Assembly (NCBI GenBank): GCA_023213395.1
Contig: CM041465.1
Coordinates: forward strand, 122,767,741 to 122,831,740
Origin: Cycas panzhihuaensis
Lineage: Eukaryota > Cycadophyta
Direction of reading: 5' to 3'
Length of the DNA stretch: 64,000 bases
Shown here: piece after piece, positions 10,180-22,840 of the stretch
How the letters are laid out: every line of letters starts with the position of its first letter
Position numbering within the stretch: the stretch's first letter is position 1
Translations under genes and position numbers: made by a program
The notes under the pieces: model-generated
Told to the model about the DNA's origin: nothing
The model's input: only the letters and a program-made list of their open reading frames with translations
Database searches by the model: none

Positions 10180-13100
10180 AATACCAGGAGTTTGGGTTCC
10201 CCCTCAAGAGAAATATTTTTTAGGACAATCCAGATATTTTATTATTGCAAGAAACCAAAATATATGATGAAGATATCAAAAATCTTAAGGGAGTTAGGAA
10301 TTGTAGGACTTTCAGTGCTAAGGCAATTAGTGCTAGAGGGCAATGGGAGATATTGCTGTCATTGGGACAAGACTCATTTCCACAAAATTGATGAAGTTGG
10401 ACATCGTTCCTGGTTGTGGGTGACCTTGGAATGCTTGTCCTCCAATAAGATCATGCATATCACTAATGTTTACGGTCCCCATCATTTTGCGTTGGTTAAA
10501 GAATGACTGTCCAGTATTCTGCAAGGTGGGTTTCTAAACAACTTGTCACAATGGATCATTGGAGGTGATTTTAATCTTATCCTATTGTTGGAGGAGAAAA
10601 AGGTGGGGCATACACCTGTTGATCCCAACTCGCAACTTGTGATCCAGTTGATGGAGGATTTGGGAGTGGTTGATGTAGCCCCAAAAGAAGACATTTTTAC
10701 TTGGTCCAATAGAAGACATGGCAATGCCTTGATCCTTGAGAGATTATATCATTTTCTTATCATGGACGACTTCAGCAATTTCAATCTGGACATTGAGTCT
10801 TTCATTCTCCTCTGAGCTCGGTCTGATCATGCTCCTAACTTGCTTGAATTAGCAGGCCTTTCCCTGCCAAGGGAGCTGCCATATAAATTCAACCCAACCT
10901 TAATCGACCATCCGGATTTTTTTTTCTAACGTTGAATGTTAGTGGAACTCCTCCACAAATGTTTTTGGGAAGAGCATGTATATGTTTCCCAAAAAAATGA
11001 AGGTTTAGAAAAGTCAGCTTAAGGGATGGCAGTGCAAGTTGACAGCTCGCTTGTGTGAGATTAGGGCATCATCACAAGGAGAGGCTACATGTCATTGCAC
11101 ATACCAGGGCAGGGGAGGCCTGCATGCATGGCCTTTGGGAGGTTGCAGATGGTTTGTAGGATCTGGGCGAGGAGAAAAAAAAGCTAGTTTGCAAACTGTA
11201 ACGCATGGATGCCAAGCAAGATGCCATATTGCGCCTGCGGTTTTGAGCTGAGTGGGCCAAGGTAGGTGATGTGAACTCTGCATTTATCCATTGGAGCTTA
11301 CATGAATACCGATTACAAAACCATATTTCCAGGGTTAAATGAGTACAAAGAGACTGCATACAAGGAGATGAAGCCATTTCCCAGGCTATTCATGACCATT
11401 TTCATAATTTGTTGGTCAATGATGGAGCTATCAGTTGCCAGGCCCAAAGGGATATGGTAAGAATTGTGCCAAATATGATTTCCCCAGAGACTAATGCAGA
11501 TATTTATAGGGTGGTGTCATTGGCCAAGCTCCAAGCTGTAGTCTATTTTTTCGAGCTGGATAAAGTGCCAAGTCCTAATGGCATGCAAGCCAACTTCTAC
11601 AAGTCTGCATGGCCAATTATTTGCCATGATGTGCTCTGCATGGTGGAGTCATCCCAGAGGGAAGGGGAGATGTTGAAAGCTCTCAATGCCACTTTATTGC
11701 ACTAGTGCCACAGAACAAGGAAGCTAATCAGCTTAATAGGTTTCGTCTTATTTCCTTGTACAATTTTAGTTACAAGATTTTGTCAAAATTAATTGCCCTT
11801 CACTTGAGAAAATAGATGGCATCTCTTTTTCTTTGGAGCAAGGTGGAGCCATCGAAGGCAATAATGGACAGTGCAATAATGGTACAGGAGGTCATACATT
11901 CCGCAAAGCACGCAAAGACGAAGCACATGTTAATCAGGATTGATTTCACTTCAGCATTTGACAGTGTCCACAGGTATTTTCTACTTCAAGTCTTGGAGAA
12001 ATTGGGACTTTCCCCATATTGGATCCAGTGGGTCAGTGCATGCATTTGCACCAGTTCTCACTCTGTACTGGTGAATGGGTCTGCCATTGTTTTGCCTAGC
12101 AGTAGCCGTGGTCTTCGGTGGGTTGTCCATTATATCTTTACCTTCATATCCTCCTTGCAGAAACCCCTGGGTTGGGCTCTTACGCATGCACAAAAGGATG
12201 GCAGCATCCAGGGGGTTGCAATCTGGTCTAACACACAGAATTTGACTCATCTCCAATTCTTTGATGATACCTTCTTGCTAGGGCATGCATCTATGAGTGA
12301 AGCCAGGAAAATCAAAGACATTCTCTCGTCATTCTGCCTGGCTACCAATGCAGAGGTCAATGCAATTAAATCTCTGTTCATTGCTTACAGCTGCTCTAAT
12401 ACATTCTCCCACAAACTATGCCAGGCCTTTGGTTTCAAAAATGCAGATCCAAAAAACAAATTCTCCTATTTGGGAACGCCAGTGACGTCAAGGAAGCATT
12501 CGCAGCATAAGTGGGCTCTGGTTTTAGAGTGCATTGATCAAAGGAAGAATTGTTGGACTTACAAATGGCTTACATTGGCTGGTAGAGTTCAGCTCATTCA
12601 CTCTGTTTTGGCTGCTATCCCACTGGGGATTGTTAGCAGAATGGAACAAATTTTCTGGAACATTTTGTGGAAAAGAGTTTGCGAAGGCAACGGGAAGAAA
12701 TTTCATTTGCTCTCTTGGCAGAAAATCTACAGGCCCAAGATGGAGGGGAGATTGGGAATCAGAAAGCTCACTTTGTTGGCTAAAGCTTTTGGACATAATT
12801 GCTATGGAGGCTCATCTCTGCTCAAGACTCTATCTGGCAACCCTATTTTACCTCTAAACATTTAGGGGAGGTGCTGTTTACCAGATTCTTGATGGAGAAT
12901 TTAGAGGCACCAAGGGCTTATCCACATGGCAGCTAATGTGCAACACTTTGTCTTTCTTTAGAGAAGCCTGCTCATGGAAGATTGGAAATGGTTGCAGTGC
13001 CAATGTATGGATGAATGTCATTCATGGCATTGAACCACTACAAAACGATCCTTTGCTGAGGCTCCAGAAGAAAGGTATCTCGCAGGTCTCTGACCTCTTT

Positions 13101-14390
13101 TTCTCCAAAATGATTGGGCCCAGTTCTTCAGCTCTCATATGAGAGTTAAAACTGGTTTTTGGTATTGACTGCAGCTTGATTCTAGCTTAAACCAGGAATA
13201 TTCTTCCCTCCTTACTGTTCTTTGTTCCAGGAAAATCATTCTCTCAGATTTGGAGGATACAGTCATGTGGGGCAACATTTTTTATTTAGGAGTATGATGT
13301 TCATATGGGTTATCTTAGATTATGTGTGCAGAAAGGAGGTGTTGTAAGCTCTTCTTCAAGGAAATGGAAGACTCTATGGCAGTATGGTACCATTGCTAAG
13401 GTTAATACCTCCTTTTGGTTGCTACAGCATCATGCTCTCCTTACCTCTGAGAATCTGATCAAGAGGGGAATTATGGGGCCATTCCGGTGCTCTCCCTGCA
13501 AGCAAGACATCAAATTTATGCATCATCTCTTCTTAGCCTGCCATATGCCCTTCAGGTATGGAATAAAGCTCTTGATTTGCTAGATGTTGACTCTTTTATG
13601 CTCTCTCAGTTGGAAGGTATGCAGGGGTTAGTGGAAGGATGGGAGAATTATTACCCGCACTCTTTAAAAGGCAAGCCTACCTTGAAATACCTTTGGTTCT
13701 TGTTGCCCCATTTTATTATGAGCAGATCTTGTTAGCCAGGAATGTAGGCCTATTTCAGCAAAAGAGTATATCTTCCGATAGCTGTTAGCTTAGCATGTTG
13801 CACTCATTATATAGGCTACTGCAGCTCTGGAGTTATCAATTCCAGATATGATCAGGTTCACTCCTCATGAGAGAAACTTCTTGTGGTTACTTGCTATAAC
13901 GATCAAAACCAATACATGTGCAGAGAAAATGAAGCAGAACCTCCCTCCTCCTTTGATCCTGAAAAAATACTTTCGGATGTTTTCTGACGGTGCCTACAAA
14001 GGCGATCCAGGAAGATGGAACTAGGAGAGTCAACATGACTGAGCAGGGGTTGGTGGTTGAAGAGTTCTCTCTGGGTCTAGAACATGCAATGAACAACAGT
14101 GCAGAGTTCAAGGGCCTAATCAGAGGGCTTATAGTTGCTTTAGATCAAGGCATTACACATATTTAGGTGGTGGGAGATTCCTGTTCGTGATCAGCTCAGC
14201 TTGTGGCCGCTGGTTGCCACAACAGATCATTGTTAGGGGCCTTCTTGAACTGGTCACTCAGTTGCTATCTGGCTTCCAGGCAGTACAGTTTACTCGTGCT
14301 CAAAGTGTTTCATTCCCAGGCAGATCATCTGGGTAATATTGGAGTGGACTTGCAGGCGGGAGAATTTCTTCACTCTTGTTTCATGTAGTG
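10180..14390 (+). pseudogene. LINE ORF2 (endonuclease, RT, RNase H)
   Basis: Endonuclease: LLLQETKIYDEDIK (about 10230-10270), then WIIGGDFNLILLLEEKKVG and FTWSNRRHGN (10550-10720). RT: KVPSPNGMQANFYKSAWP (11560-11610), IRIDFTSAFDSVHRYFLLQV (about 11930-11990), LTHLQFFDDTFLLGHA with both Asp kept (about 12242-12289), and EGRLGIRKL near 12750. A Cys/His segment (CSPCKQDIKFMHHLFLAC, 13490-13545) follows as in other plant LINEs. RNase H begins FSDGAYKGDPG (13980-14015) and ends with SQADHLGN near 14320-14340. Several frames and stops are involved. The 349-codon open stretch 11816-12865 is the best preserved part. Confidence 0.85.
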
Positions 14391-14513
14391 GATCTTCTAT
14401 CTTAGTAGCTGCTATTTTTTCTCTTCTGCTTCAGTCAATGTACCCCTTCATGCTAAGAGGTCTATGTGGTTTTGCATTTTTGTTTCATTGGTTCAGTTAA
14501 TATTCTCCAGCTT

Positions 14514-14518
14514 TTCAT
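14514..14518. repeat. Target-site duplication of Copia A
   Basis: TTCAT at 14514-14518 and again at 37742-37746, exactly next to the two LTR ends. A perfect 5-bp duplication, as made by Copia integrases. It shows that the two LTRs 23 kb apart belong to one insertion. Confidence 0.9.
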
Positions 14519-14705
14519 TGTTAGAATATAATGTTTTATCCTAGGTCATAAGTTAATATATCTTATGTACTCTAATGTGACCGTTAACACATGTCGGTTA
14601 CATGTTGTTTCCAGGGTGGTTACAAACCTTAATGGTATATATGTATTTGCACTTTGAATAATGAATTGATTCAACTCTCTCTTCTATCATAGTGATTCTT
14701 CAACA
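14519..14705 (+). repeat. 5' LTR of Copia A and primer-binding site
   Basis: 187 bp, from TGTTAGAATATAATG to TTCAACA. The next bases, TGGTACCGGAGTAGG (14706-14720), are a mutated form of the Met-tRNA site TGGTATCAGAGCAGG. A TATA-like GGTATATATGTA lies near 14634-14645. Confidence 0.9.
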
Positions 14706-15473
14706 TGGTACCGGAGTAGGATACCTTGACTTATTGAAGAAGAAGATTGTCTTGGAGCTAATCCAGACCAAAAAGCTAAATGATTTGAAAGAGAAGACAC
14801 CAGAAACCAGAGGTTCTGAAAGGAAAGAAGAAGGTTGAAGGAGGAGAGTGCCAAGTCACTCAAAAGCCTGAAAGGAGACCATTCTGAATCCATACAAAGC
14901 CAAAGTACGGATCTGCACAACCGTACAATCAGAAATTTTGAAGTTCTCAGATCGAGATGAAATTCGGCCAGAATATAGATCGGGCCATTCCGAGCAAGTT
15001 TCTCTTCTGTGTCGAGACAATCCGAGGTCATCTTCATTGCGTTTTTGGCCAAATACAAGTTTGCATAGAAGAGAAGTAACTCTGTTAAATTTCTCAATTA
15101 CAAGTTTGCATAGAAGAGAAGTAACTCTGTGAAATTTCTCAATTTTTCTCTGTTTTTTTCACTAACAATCAATTCCAAAATCATTGTTAAGACATCTAAA
15201 TCACATCTGGAAATTTTTAAGAATTTTTTTGTGGGTTATTTGATCAAAACAAGTGATTTTCACTCAAAACCCTAGCCGCAGACTATGCCTTTCGAGGCTG
15301 ATTTCTCTCAAATCTGAAATCAGATTTCAAAAAGAGTTGCAGATCCTAACTCGCCTCTACAAGACCTTTCTTTCGAGGTACACTTTGTGTTTGACCGTAC
15401 AATTCTTGTACTGTATGGGAATCCGTACAATAGTACGGCCTAGGGTTTTAAAAACTCTATTCTCTGGTTGCAA
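14706..15473 (+). other. Leader of Copia A
   Basis: About 770 bp between LTR and gag with no ORF of note. It holds one 45-bp tandem duplication (listed separately) and several GTACGG / CCGTAC words that also occur in the leader of the related Copia D (near 32205-32225, opposite strand). Confidence 0.6.
15055..15144 (+). repeat. 45-bp tandem duplication in the Copia A leader
   Basis: Two adjacent copies, 15055-15099 and 15100-15144, each starting ACAAGTTTGCATAGAAGAG and ending TTTCTCAATT. They differ at a single position (TGTTAAA versus TGTGAAA). Confidence 0.9.
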
Positions 15474-16440
15474 ATGGCTTCTTCCATCTTAGCTCTATCT
15501 GAAAATGACAAACTCACTGAAAATAACTACCACATATGGAAAATAAAAATAGAAACTCTGCTTAGAGCAAAAAAATCCTTGGCAAATTGCTATAGGAGAT
15601 GAAGCCTAGCCTAACGATGTAGGGACTGCCCAAACTAATTGGGAAGAAATGGACAACACTAGAGTCATCATTTTAAAACTGTCAATATCCGATCCTCTCC
15701 TCATTTATGTTGAGAAGCTTTATTCTACTACAAGTATTTGGAAGTACTTGGAGAATTTATATGGACAAAAGAATAGGGCTAAAATAATGGCTCTTAAAGA
15801 AGAATTGTTCAAACTCCACATAAAGGAGTCAGAAACAATCACAGAATTCTTACAGAAAGTGATTTCACTAAAAAATGATTTCTCCAGGGCAGGCGATCCA
15901 ATTTCAGATCATGCATTAGTGGAACTTGTGGTTAACAAATTGCCCAAGTCCTTTGATGTTACAATAAACACCATTACTAATGCAAACCAAATAGCAACTA
16001 TGACAATGAACACATTGGCAGGGCTTCTACTACAACAAGAGCAAAGAAATAGGCGACATGAAGATGCAGGAGATCTTGAAGACACATTCGCACCCAGATT
16101 GAACCTAGGTTCTAGAGGACGAAGCAGAGGAAGAGGAAAAGCTCCTAAAAGTCGCACTCCATCACAAAGACGTTGGCAAGACTCAAGAGGATGAGGCCGT
16201 AACACACCCTCAAGGATTTGTTACGCCTGTGGTAAGATTGGTCATTTTGCTAGTTCTTGCAAAACCTTCGACATATGTTATCATTGTGGAAAATCAGGGC
16301 ATTATCCATACCAGTGCAAGAGAGCAGACATCTAGAAAGGGAAGAGACCTATGGGGAACTATAGCAAAGAATAGGATGATGACAATGACCATGATGAAGA
16401 GGAAGAAACAACATTCGTTGCGGTGTTAGTAGCAAGCCTT
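15474..16440 (+). pseudogene. gag of Copia A
   Basis: Starts at ATG 15474 (MASSILALSENDKL, like MASSILAMSDGDKL of Copia D). A frameshift at the A-run near 15571 and a TAG near 15604 break the N-terminal part; 15649-16194 is open (LSISDPLLIYVEKLYSTTSI, LPKSFDVTINTITNANQ, LLLQQEQRNRR). After a TGA at 16192 come two zinc knuckles, CYACGKIGHFASSC and CYHCGKSGHYPYQC (about 16219-16320), then an acidic stretch leading into the protease. Confidence 0.85.
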
Positions 16441-17204
16441 CAGGACAAAGACATTTGGTATATTGACTCAGGAGTGTCACATCACATGACCAGTCGAGAA
16501 GAATGGTCTGAGACTTTACAACCTTATACCGTTGACAAATCTATAGAACTGGGAGACAGATACTCTCTTGAAATTAAAGGAGCTGGAACCATTGCAATCA
16601 AAATAAAAGACAGGATTGAGAAAATTGATAATGTACTTCTGGTACCAGGTTTAAAAATGAATCTTTTATCTGTTTCTTAGCTTAAAAAGAAAGGCTTAAG
16701 CATTGTATTTGATGAAAAAGGTTTTTGTTACATTCTTGATATGAAGAACAATGGCAATGTAATCGCAAAAGGGGTTGAAAGCAATGACCTATATAGGTTG
16801 CTATCTCACCCTATTTTGCCTGATGTAAAAGCTTGTACTACTACAAGTCATAATAATAAAATATGGCATTTGAAGTACGGTCATCTTCCCATAGAAAAAT
16901 TAAAAAATATGGAGTTTAGTAATTGGTCAGCCTCACATCACATCAAGTAATTTTATATGTAAAGGTTGTCAATCTGGCAAACAACACAGACTGCCATTTC
17001 AAGAAAGCAAATGGCAAACCCAAGAAAAATTAGAACTAGTGCATACAGGCCTGTGTGGTCCTTTCACTCTGCACTCCATCAATGGAAGTAAATACTTTCT
17101 TTCATAGATGATTCAACCAGAAAGATCTGGGTTTATTTTTTGCACACTAAATCAGAAGTTTTTTGTGTATTCAAAGAATTCAAGGCTGAAACTGAATTAA
17201 AAAC
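16423..17204 (+). pseudogene. pol of Copia A, protease and integrase N-part
   Basis: Protease: DIWYIDSGVSHHMTS (catalytic Asp kept, Ala of DSGA changed to Val), then VLLVPGLKMNLLSVS. A TAG at 16678 and further breaks follow. Integrase: the HLKYGHLP start of the zinc-binding region, CKGCQSGKQHRLPFQES, and the start of the catalytic core ([16 protein letters not shown]) up to the insertion point of Copia B at 17204. Confidence 0.85.
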
Positions 17205-17570
17205 TGTAAGAATGAGGGATATAAGCTAGCCTCACAACATAAATCACATGCAAAAAAAAGCAAGAGGTGATGATACGTCAACAAGACTAAACTCTCCAAT
17301 TCTCATTAAGAAAATATGAATGATACAAGTGCATATTTATAACTTTACACTAAGTCTAAACATAGGAGGTGGTTCAACAAACTCTAACGCTCCCATGAAA
17401 TTTGGTGTGCTCAAACCACCTCATAAATGTCTTGAGTATCTTCGACTTCTAGAACTTTGACCAAGTATATTCTCTCTCTCTAGAATATTCTTATATAGAA
17501 TATTCCATGTGAGGAATTATTCTAATGAACTTAAATGAAATGCAAATAGAAATGTACATTATTTCTAACA
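17205..17570 (-). repeat. 3' LTR of Copia B
   Basis: 366 bp bounded by TG...CA, nearly identical to 22477-22840. The bases next to it (17571-17579, CCCTCCCAT) are the reverse complement of a polypurine tract, so this is the downstream LTR of a minus-strand element. Confidence 0.9.
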
Positions 17571-20500
17571 CCCTCCCATAATGTTAAGTTCATTTTCTCT
17601 TACAAACATTAATGTCCTCAATCTTTCAAATTTTTCACGACTCAATGTTTTGGTAAGTAAGTCTACAATTTGATCACTTGAGCTACAGTAGATCAATTCG
17701 ACTATGCCTTTCTCCACTTGTTCCCTAATGAAATGATGATGAATTTCCACATGTTTGCTCCTTGCATGGAAAACTAGATTCTTTGACAGTTGGATTGCAC
17801 CTTGGTTGTTGCAAAATAATTGAGTAGGTTCATCTTGATCAAGTTTGAAGTGGCTAAGAAGTCCTCTAAGCCAAATAGCCTCACAAGTTGCGATTCGCTG
17901 ACTTTGTATTCGACTTCGATGAGATGATAAGGAAACTGTTGCTTGTAATTTGTTGCTCCATGAGATCATTCTAAAATTGAGTGCAAATGAATATCCTAAT
18001 GTAGATCTTCTTGTGTTAGCATCTCCTGCCTAGTCTGAGTCGATGAATCCACGTAGTAAAAACTCAGAAGATTTATAAAGTAGGAGTCCAAACCGAATAG
18101 TTCCATGAACATATCTCAGAATGTGCTTTGCTACTTTCCAATGTGATATGGAAGGAGCATTCATATATCTTGATACAATACCAATAGCATAACTCAAATC
18201 AGGTCTAGTGTTACTCAAATATATAAGACTACCTACTAGTTGCCTATATAGAGTTTCATCTACTGTTTTATCATTGCTTTCTTTTACCAATTTGAGACCA
18301 ACTTCCATTGGAGTTGAAATTGGTTTACAACTTTCCATATGGAAGTGTTTTAACAAATTGTAAGCATACTTTGATTGAGATACAAAGATATGATCTTTCT
18401 TCTGCCATATTTCCATTCCTAGGTAGAAGTGCAATAGACCAAGATCAGTCCTATCAAAAGCTTTTGATAGTTGCTTTTTGAGTATGTTGATCTTTTCAAC
18501 ACTAGATCCAGTCAAAATAAGATCATCCACATACAAAGCTACAATTAGGATATTATGATCCTTATGCAACACATACAAGCTATGATCAGATTCACATCTT
18601 GTGAACCCATGTGAGACAAAATATTCATCAATGTGTGAGTACCATACCCTCGGTGCCTGTTTCAGCCCATAAAGAGCTTTCTTCAACTTGCAAACAAGTT
18701 GTTCATCCTCTCCTTTTTCAAACCCTTCTGGTTGTTTCATATAGACTTCTTCACTTAAAATGCCATTTAAGAAGGCACTTTTTACATCCATTTGATGAAG
18801 TTCCCAACTGAATTGAGTTGCAAGAGAAAACAACATCCTTATAGTAGTCATCTTTGCTACAGGTGCGAAAGTCTCTTCATAATCAACTCCAGGTGTTTGA
18901 GAGTAGCCTTTTGCAACAAGACGAGCCTTGTATCTTTCTATGGCACCATTACATTGATACTTGACTCGATACACCCATCTGCAACCAATTACCTTTTTGC
19001 CTGGAGGTAATTTGACAAGATCCCAAGTGTCATTTTTCATGATAGAGTCATATTCTTCTTTCATGGATTTTTGCCAATGTGTTACATCCTTGGCTTCATG
19101 AAATGTTTGTGGCTCTTCAACACTTAAGAGATTTGCCATCAAATCAAGATTAGTCTTACTTCTTGTTTGAATTCCAGAATCTAGGTTTACTTCTCCAGAT
19201 TCTTGAATGGTTTGTAAATACCATTTCGGCAATTTCTTTGAAGAACTAGGAAAAGAAGTAGAAGCAGGAATAGAAGAGGTAGAAGCTTCACTTTAATCAC
19301 TATTCTCACTAGCATATGTTTCTTTTCCTTTATGTTTTTGTTCTTCTTCTATAGGTACAATGAGTTGATCATCTTCTTTTGTTTCTTGAAACAATACATC
19401 TCTACTTATGACAATTTTCTTGTCAGTGAAATTCCAAAGCCTATATGCTTTTGATCTTGTCAGAAACCTACAAGAATACATTTTGTACTCTTGTCATCAA
19501 GTTTATGCCTTTTTTCTTTAGGCACATGTACATAAGCCATACATCCAAATATTTTAAGATGTGCAGCAGAAGGTTTTACATTAGTCCAAGCTTCTTCTGG
19601 AGTTATGTTTCTAACTACCTTTGTAGGACTAATATTTAATAAGTACAAATTTGATGACTTCTCCCCAAAGTCCTTTAAGAACATCTCTTGCCTTCATCAT
19701 ACATCATTCCATTTCAAGAATGGTACAATTTTTTCGCTCTACAACACTATTCTGTTGTGGAGTATATGCCGTTGTAAGTTGATGTTGCATCCCATGATTT
19801 TTGCAAAAATTGATGAATTCAATGGATAGATATCCGCCTCCACTGTCACTTCTCAATATTCTTATCTTTCTATTGGAATGATTTTCAGCTTCAGCTTTAA
19901 ATTCTCTAAACTTTGCAAAAGCATCTGATTTGTTTTTAATGAGATAGACCCAACGTTTTCTTATAAAATCATCAATAAAAGTGATGAAGTATTGTGCTCC
20001 ATCATATGAATGTGGTGAGATTGGCCCACATAAGTCAAAATGTACCAATTCTAACTTCTCCTTTGCTCACCATCTTGATTTCAGGAATGGTTCCCTATGT
20101 TGCTTTCGAAGTGCACAAACTTCACACACCTTGTCAGTTTTCTTGATTGAAGGTAAATCATTTACCATGTTCAATCTATGCATTAGCTGAAGACTGGTAT
20201 AATTCAAATGACCAAATCGATCATGCCATAAAGTGTTACCTAAATCTTTAGCCATAAGACTAAGCTCATAAGTGCCAGAGAATTTATAGTCTCCATTTTC
20301 ATACACACCTTGAGCTATTACATCATTGTCTTTTTTCATCAAACACTTTGACTTATCAAATTCTACCTTGATATCTTGTTTAGCTATGCAACTAACAAAT
20401 AATAGATTGTGCTTGAAGGAAGGTACAAATAGCACATTTGAAACCTTAAAGGTTCCATAATTTGGTTGACGAATGCAGATGGTGCCACAACCAACAACTT

Positions 20501-20696
20501 GATGCTGACTATTGTCTCTGAGTACTATGGGAGGAATGTTACATTCCTTTAAGTCTTCAAACCAATCTTTTTGAAATGAGATATGTTTTGAAGCTCCAGA
20601 ATCCACATACCATTCACATGAATTTTGATTTGTAGCATTGAATACAAAGACCTTGTCATTCTCTTTTGTTGACAAAGCAGTTGTAGGTTTCTTCAT
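17571..20696 (-). pseudogene. pol of Copia B
   Basis: Protease-containing stretch 20696-20067: CEWYVDSGASKHISF, with intact DSGA, then the integrase zinc-binding start. Integrase core 20048-19460: MVHFDLCGPISPHSYDG, TAYTPQQNSVVERKN. RT 19232-18030: KPPGKKV-type region KNDTWDLVKLPPGKKVIGCR, HQMDVKSAFLNGILSEEVYM, ALYGLKQAPRVWY, and an intact YVDDLILTG. RNase H continues to 17580 (QLFCNNQGAIQLSKN, FHARSKHVEIHHHFIRE, LLTKTLSREKFERL). A few stops and frameshifts (near 20049-20066, 19233-19460 and 18029) separate the stretches. Confidence 0.9.
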
Positions 20697-20699
20697 ATC

Positions 20700-21485
20700 A
20701 GCCTTCTTCTTCCAACACTGAACTTCATGATGCCCTTTCTTGTTGCAATATTTGCAAGTAACATCCTTTTTTGATTTTTGAGTGTTGTTGTTGCTTGCTT
20801 GAGGTGGATGCTTCGAAACATGATTTACAGGTTTTTTTTTGAATTTTGATGCAAGTACAATAGAGCTACTTCGTCCTTCATTATAAAAACCTATCTATTG
20901 TTCCTCTTGCAATAGTAAACCACTTAACTCCTCAAATGTTAAAGGTTCTGGTCTACTTGTAAGACATATACTTGTCACAAATATGTGAAATCCTACATGC
21001 AAGCTATTCAAAGTAATGCTAACAAGCTCTCTATCTTGAATATCTTCACCAACTGCAATAAGTTGTTCCTTAATTTCTTTCAGCTTTTGCAAATGTAAAG
21101 GGATAGAGTCATTGTTTGTCATTTTACATGAATAAAGTTGATTTCTCAAATACAAGACTCTTGTTTCATTTTTTGTTTCAAACAAATCTTTAAGAGTCTT
21201 CCAAGCTTCCGATGCAACTGTCTTGCCTTGAAGGTGAGTGATTAACTCATCAGCTACTGATAGATTAATGATTGCCAATGCCTTTTGGTTTCTATCAAAC
21301 CAAGCTGCCTCTTCGATCTCATCAACTGGATTTTGTTCATGTCTCTTATCTTTCTCTTCTACAATCTCCATAAGCCTTTGTAAGGCTAAAATGTTGGAAA
21401 TTTTAAATTTCCAAATTACATAATTTTTGCCATCAAATTTTTGTGAGACTGGCAATATGTACCCTCCAATGTTGACTGAAGTCAT
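20700..21485 (-). pseudogene. gag of Copia B
   Basis: ATG at 21485 opens 196 codons (MTSVNIGGYILPVSQKFDGK, WFDRNQKALAIINLSVADEL, WKTLKDLFETKNETRVLYLR, LSGLLLQEEQ). A stop at 20895-20897 interrupts it. Past that, a zinc knuckle CKYCNKKGHHEVQC (about 20761-20720) leads into the protease. The pattern is the DUF4219/UBN2 gag of plant Copia elements. Confidence 0.85.
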
Positions 21486-22464
21486 TATGACTTGTAATTA
21501 AGTCAAGTACTACCACAAGTATGAGTTTAATTTTACTCAGTGACTGCCAAGTAGTGAAAGTATACTTTGTAGAATACAAATAGAGTATCACTTTAAAGTG
21601 AAGGAGACTAGGTAAAAGGAGAAGATTTTAAAACATTAGTATTCACTTAGTCTCGACTAAATACATTAAAGTGAAAAACTCACTTTTCAAAATTACTAAG
21701 TTCTTTAACAATTCCTCGTCCCCCTTCAATTATCAAGGAATATTCTCTCATTGAAAGTACCAACCATTATAAGCTTCTAATCACATAAACAAATTCTTTT
21801 TTTTTTTTTTTGATAAACCTTATAAAAGAGTTAAGGGAATATTCTTTAAAGAAATATTAATGTTTATAACATTAGCTCCCTTTATCTTCATTATTTTTTA
21901 TTTTAACTCCTTTTTCCTTGAAAACTTTCTCTTGTCGACAGTGGCAGCTGGGCGTTTATCTCCGTCCGTCTATCTTCTGTCTCTCGTCTTGGCGGCTGGG
22001 AATGAGACGGCGGTTGTCAAGTGTGGCGGCCCCCATCTCCTGGTAGCTGTGAATGAGACGGCAGCTGTCCTCCGTCAACGGCGGCTTGACCTCTTCCATT
22101 CGGACGACTCATCTTCTTCCGTGCGGGCGGCTTGTCCTCCGAGTTTCAACGGCGGTGTGTTCTCCCTTACGTCCTGGCTCGTCTTCCTCTTCACCGAGCA
22201 GTGGCGGCTCCAACTGCTGCTAGTCCTCCTAGAAAGTGCTTAAAGAGTAGGTTAAGAATATTGGAGATGCTGACAGCTGGAGCAGGTTAGAAACAGAGGA
22301 ATGAACTCTCACACAAACCAGTGAAAGGGTAGGGACTAATTCTCTTAGTTAACCGAATAGTTCACACCAAGAGATGATAAACTATAATTTCAGAACTGAA
22401 GGCAAGAGCAAAGAATTTTGGACAGCAACAGATGCTCAGACGTAGGTGTCATAAGAGCAACCTA
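21486..22464 (-). other. Leader of Copia B with a GC-rich insert
   Basis: About 980 bp between primer-binding site and gag. Most is AT-rich (including a T-run at about 21797-21811), but 21935-22240 is strikingly GC- and CpG-rich and contains two similar blocks built on AATGAGACGGC (near 22000 and 22051). A 127-codon ORF lies on the plus strand here, antisense to the element; I see no domain in it. Confidence 0.6.
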
Positions 22465-22476
22465 GCTCTGATACCA

Positions 22477-22840
22477 TGTAAGAATGAGGGATATAAGCTA
22501 GCCTCACAACATAAATCACATGTAAAAAGAAGCAAGAGGGGATGATACGTCAACAAGACTAAACTCTCCAATTCTCATTAAGAAAATATGAATGATACAA
22601 GTGCATATTTATAACTTTACACTAAGTCTAAACATAGGAGGTGGTTCAGCAAACTCTAACACTCCCATGAAATTTGGGGTGCTCAAACCACCTCATAAAT
22701 GTCTTGAGTATCTTGGACTTCTAGAACTTTGACCAAGTATATTCTCTCTCTAGAATATTCTTATATAGAATATTCCATGTGAGGAATTATTCTAATGAAC
22801 TTAAATGAAATGCAAATGGGAATGTACAGTATTTCTAACA
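22477..22840 (-). repeat. 5' LTR of Copia B and primer-binding site
   Basis: 364 bp. Primer-binding site TGGTATCAGAGC (22476-22465) abuts it with no spacer. A TATA-like TTATAAATA lies at about 22613-22605 on the minus strand. Confidence 0.9.

Larger units (their letters stand above)
17205..22840 (-). mobile_element. Copia element B, nested in Copia A integrase
   Basis: A 5.6-kb element in reverse orientation. LTRs 17205-17570 and 22477-22840 differ at about ten positions plus a CT repeat unit. The primer-binding site is 22476-22465. Minus-strand order is leader, gag, protease, integrase, RT, RNase H, then a polypurine tract (rc of 17571-17579). Flanks are AAAAC (17200-17204) and TAAAC (22841-22845), a 5-bp duplication with one mismatch. 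Coding is less damaged than in Copia A; the 400-codon RT stretch is intact. Confidence 0.9.

Noticed and set aside
16741-17204. Copia A ORFs as a live element
   Set aside because: Stops, frameshifts and a lost RT Asp (YVDN) as well as two large insertions rule this out.
21860-22243. 127-codon plus-strand ORF as a gene
   Set aside because: It lies antisense in the Copia B leader, has biased composition from a GC-rich island and shows no domain.
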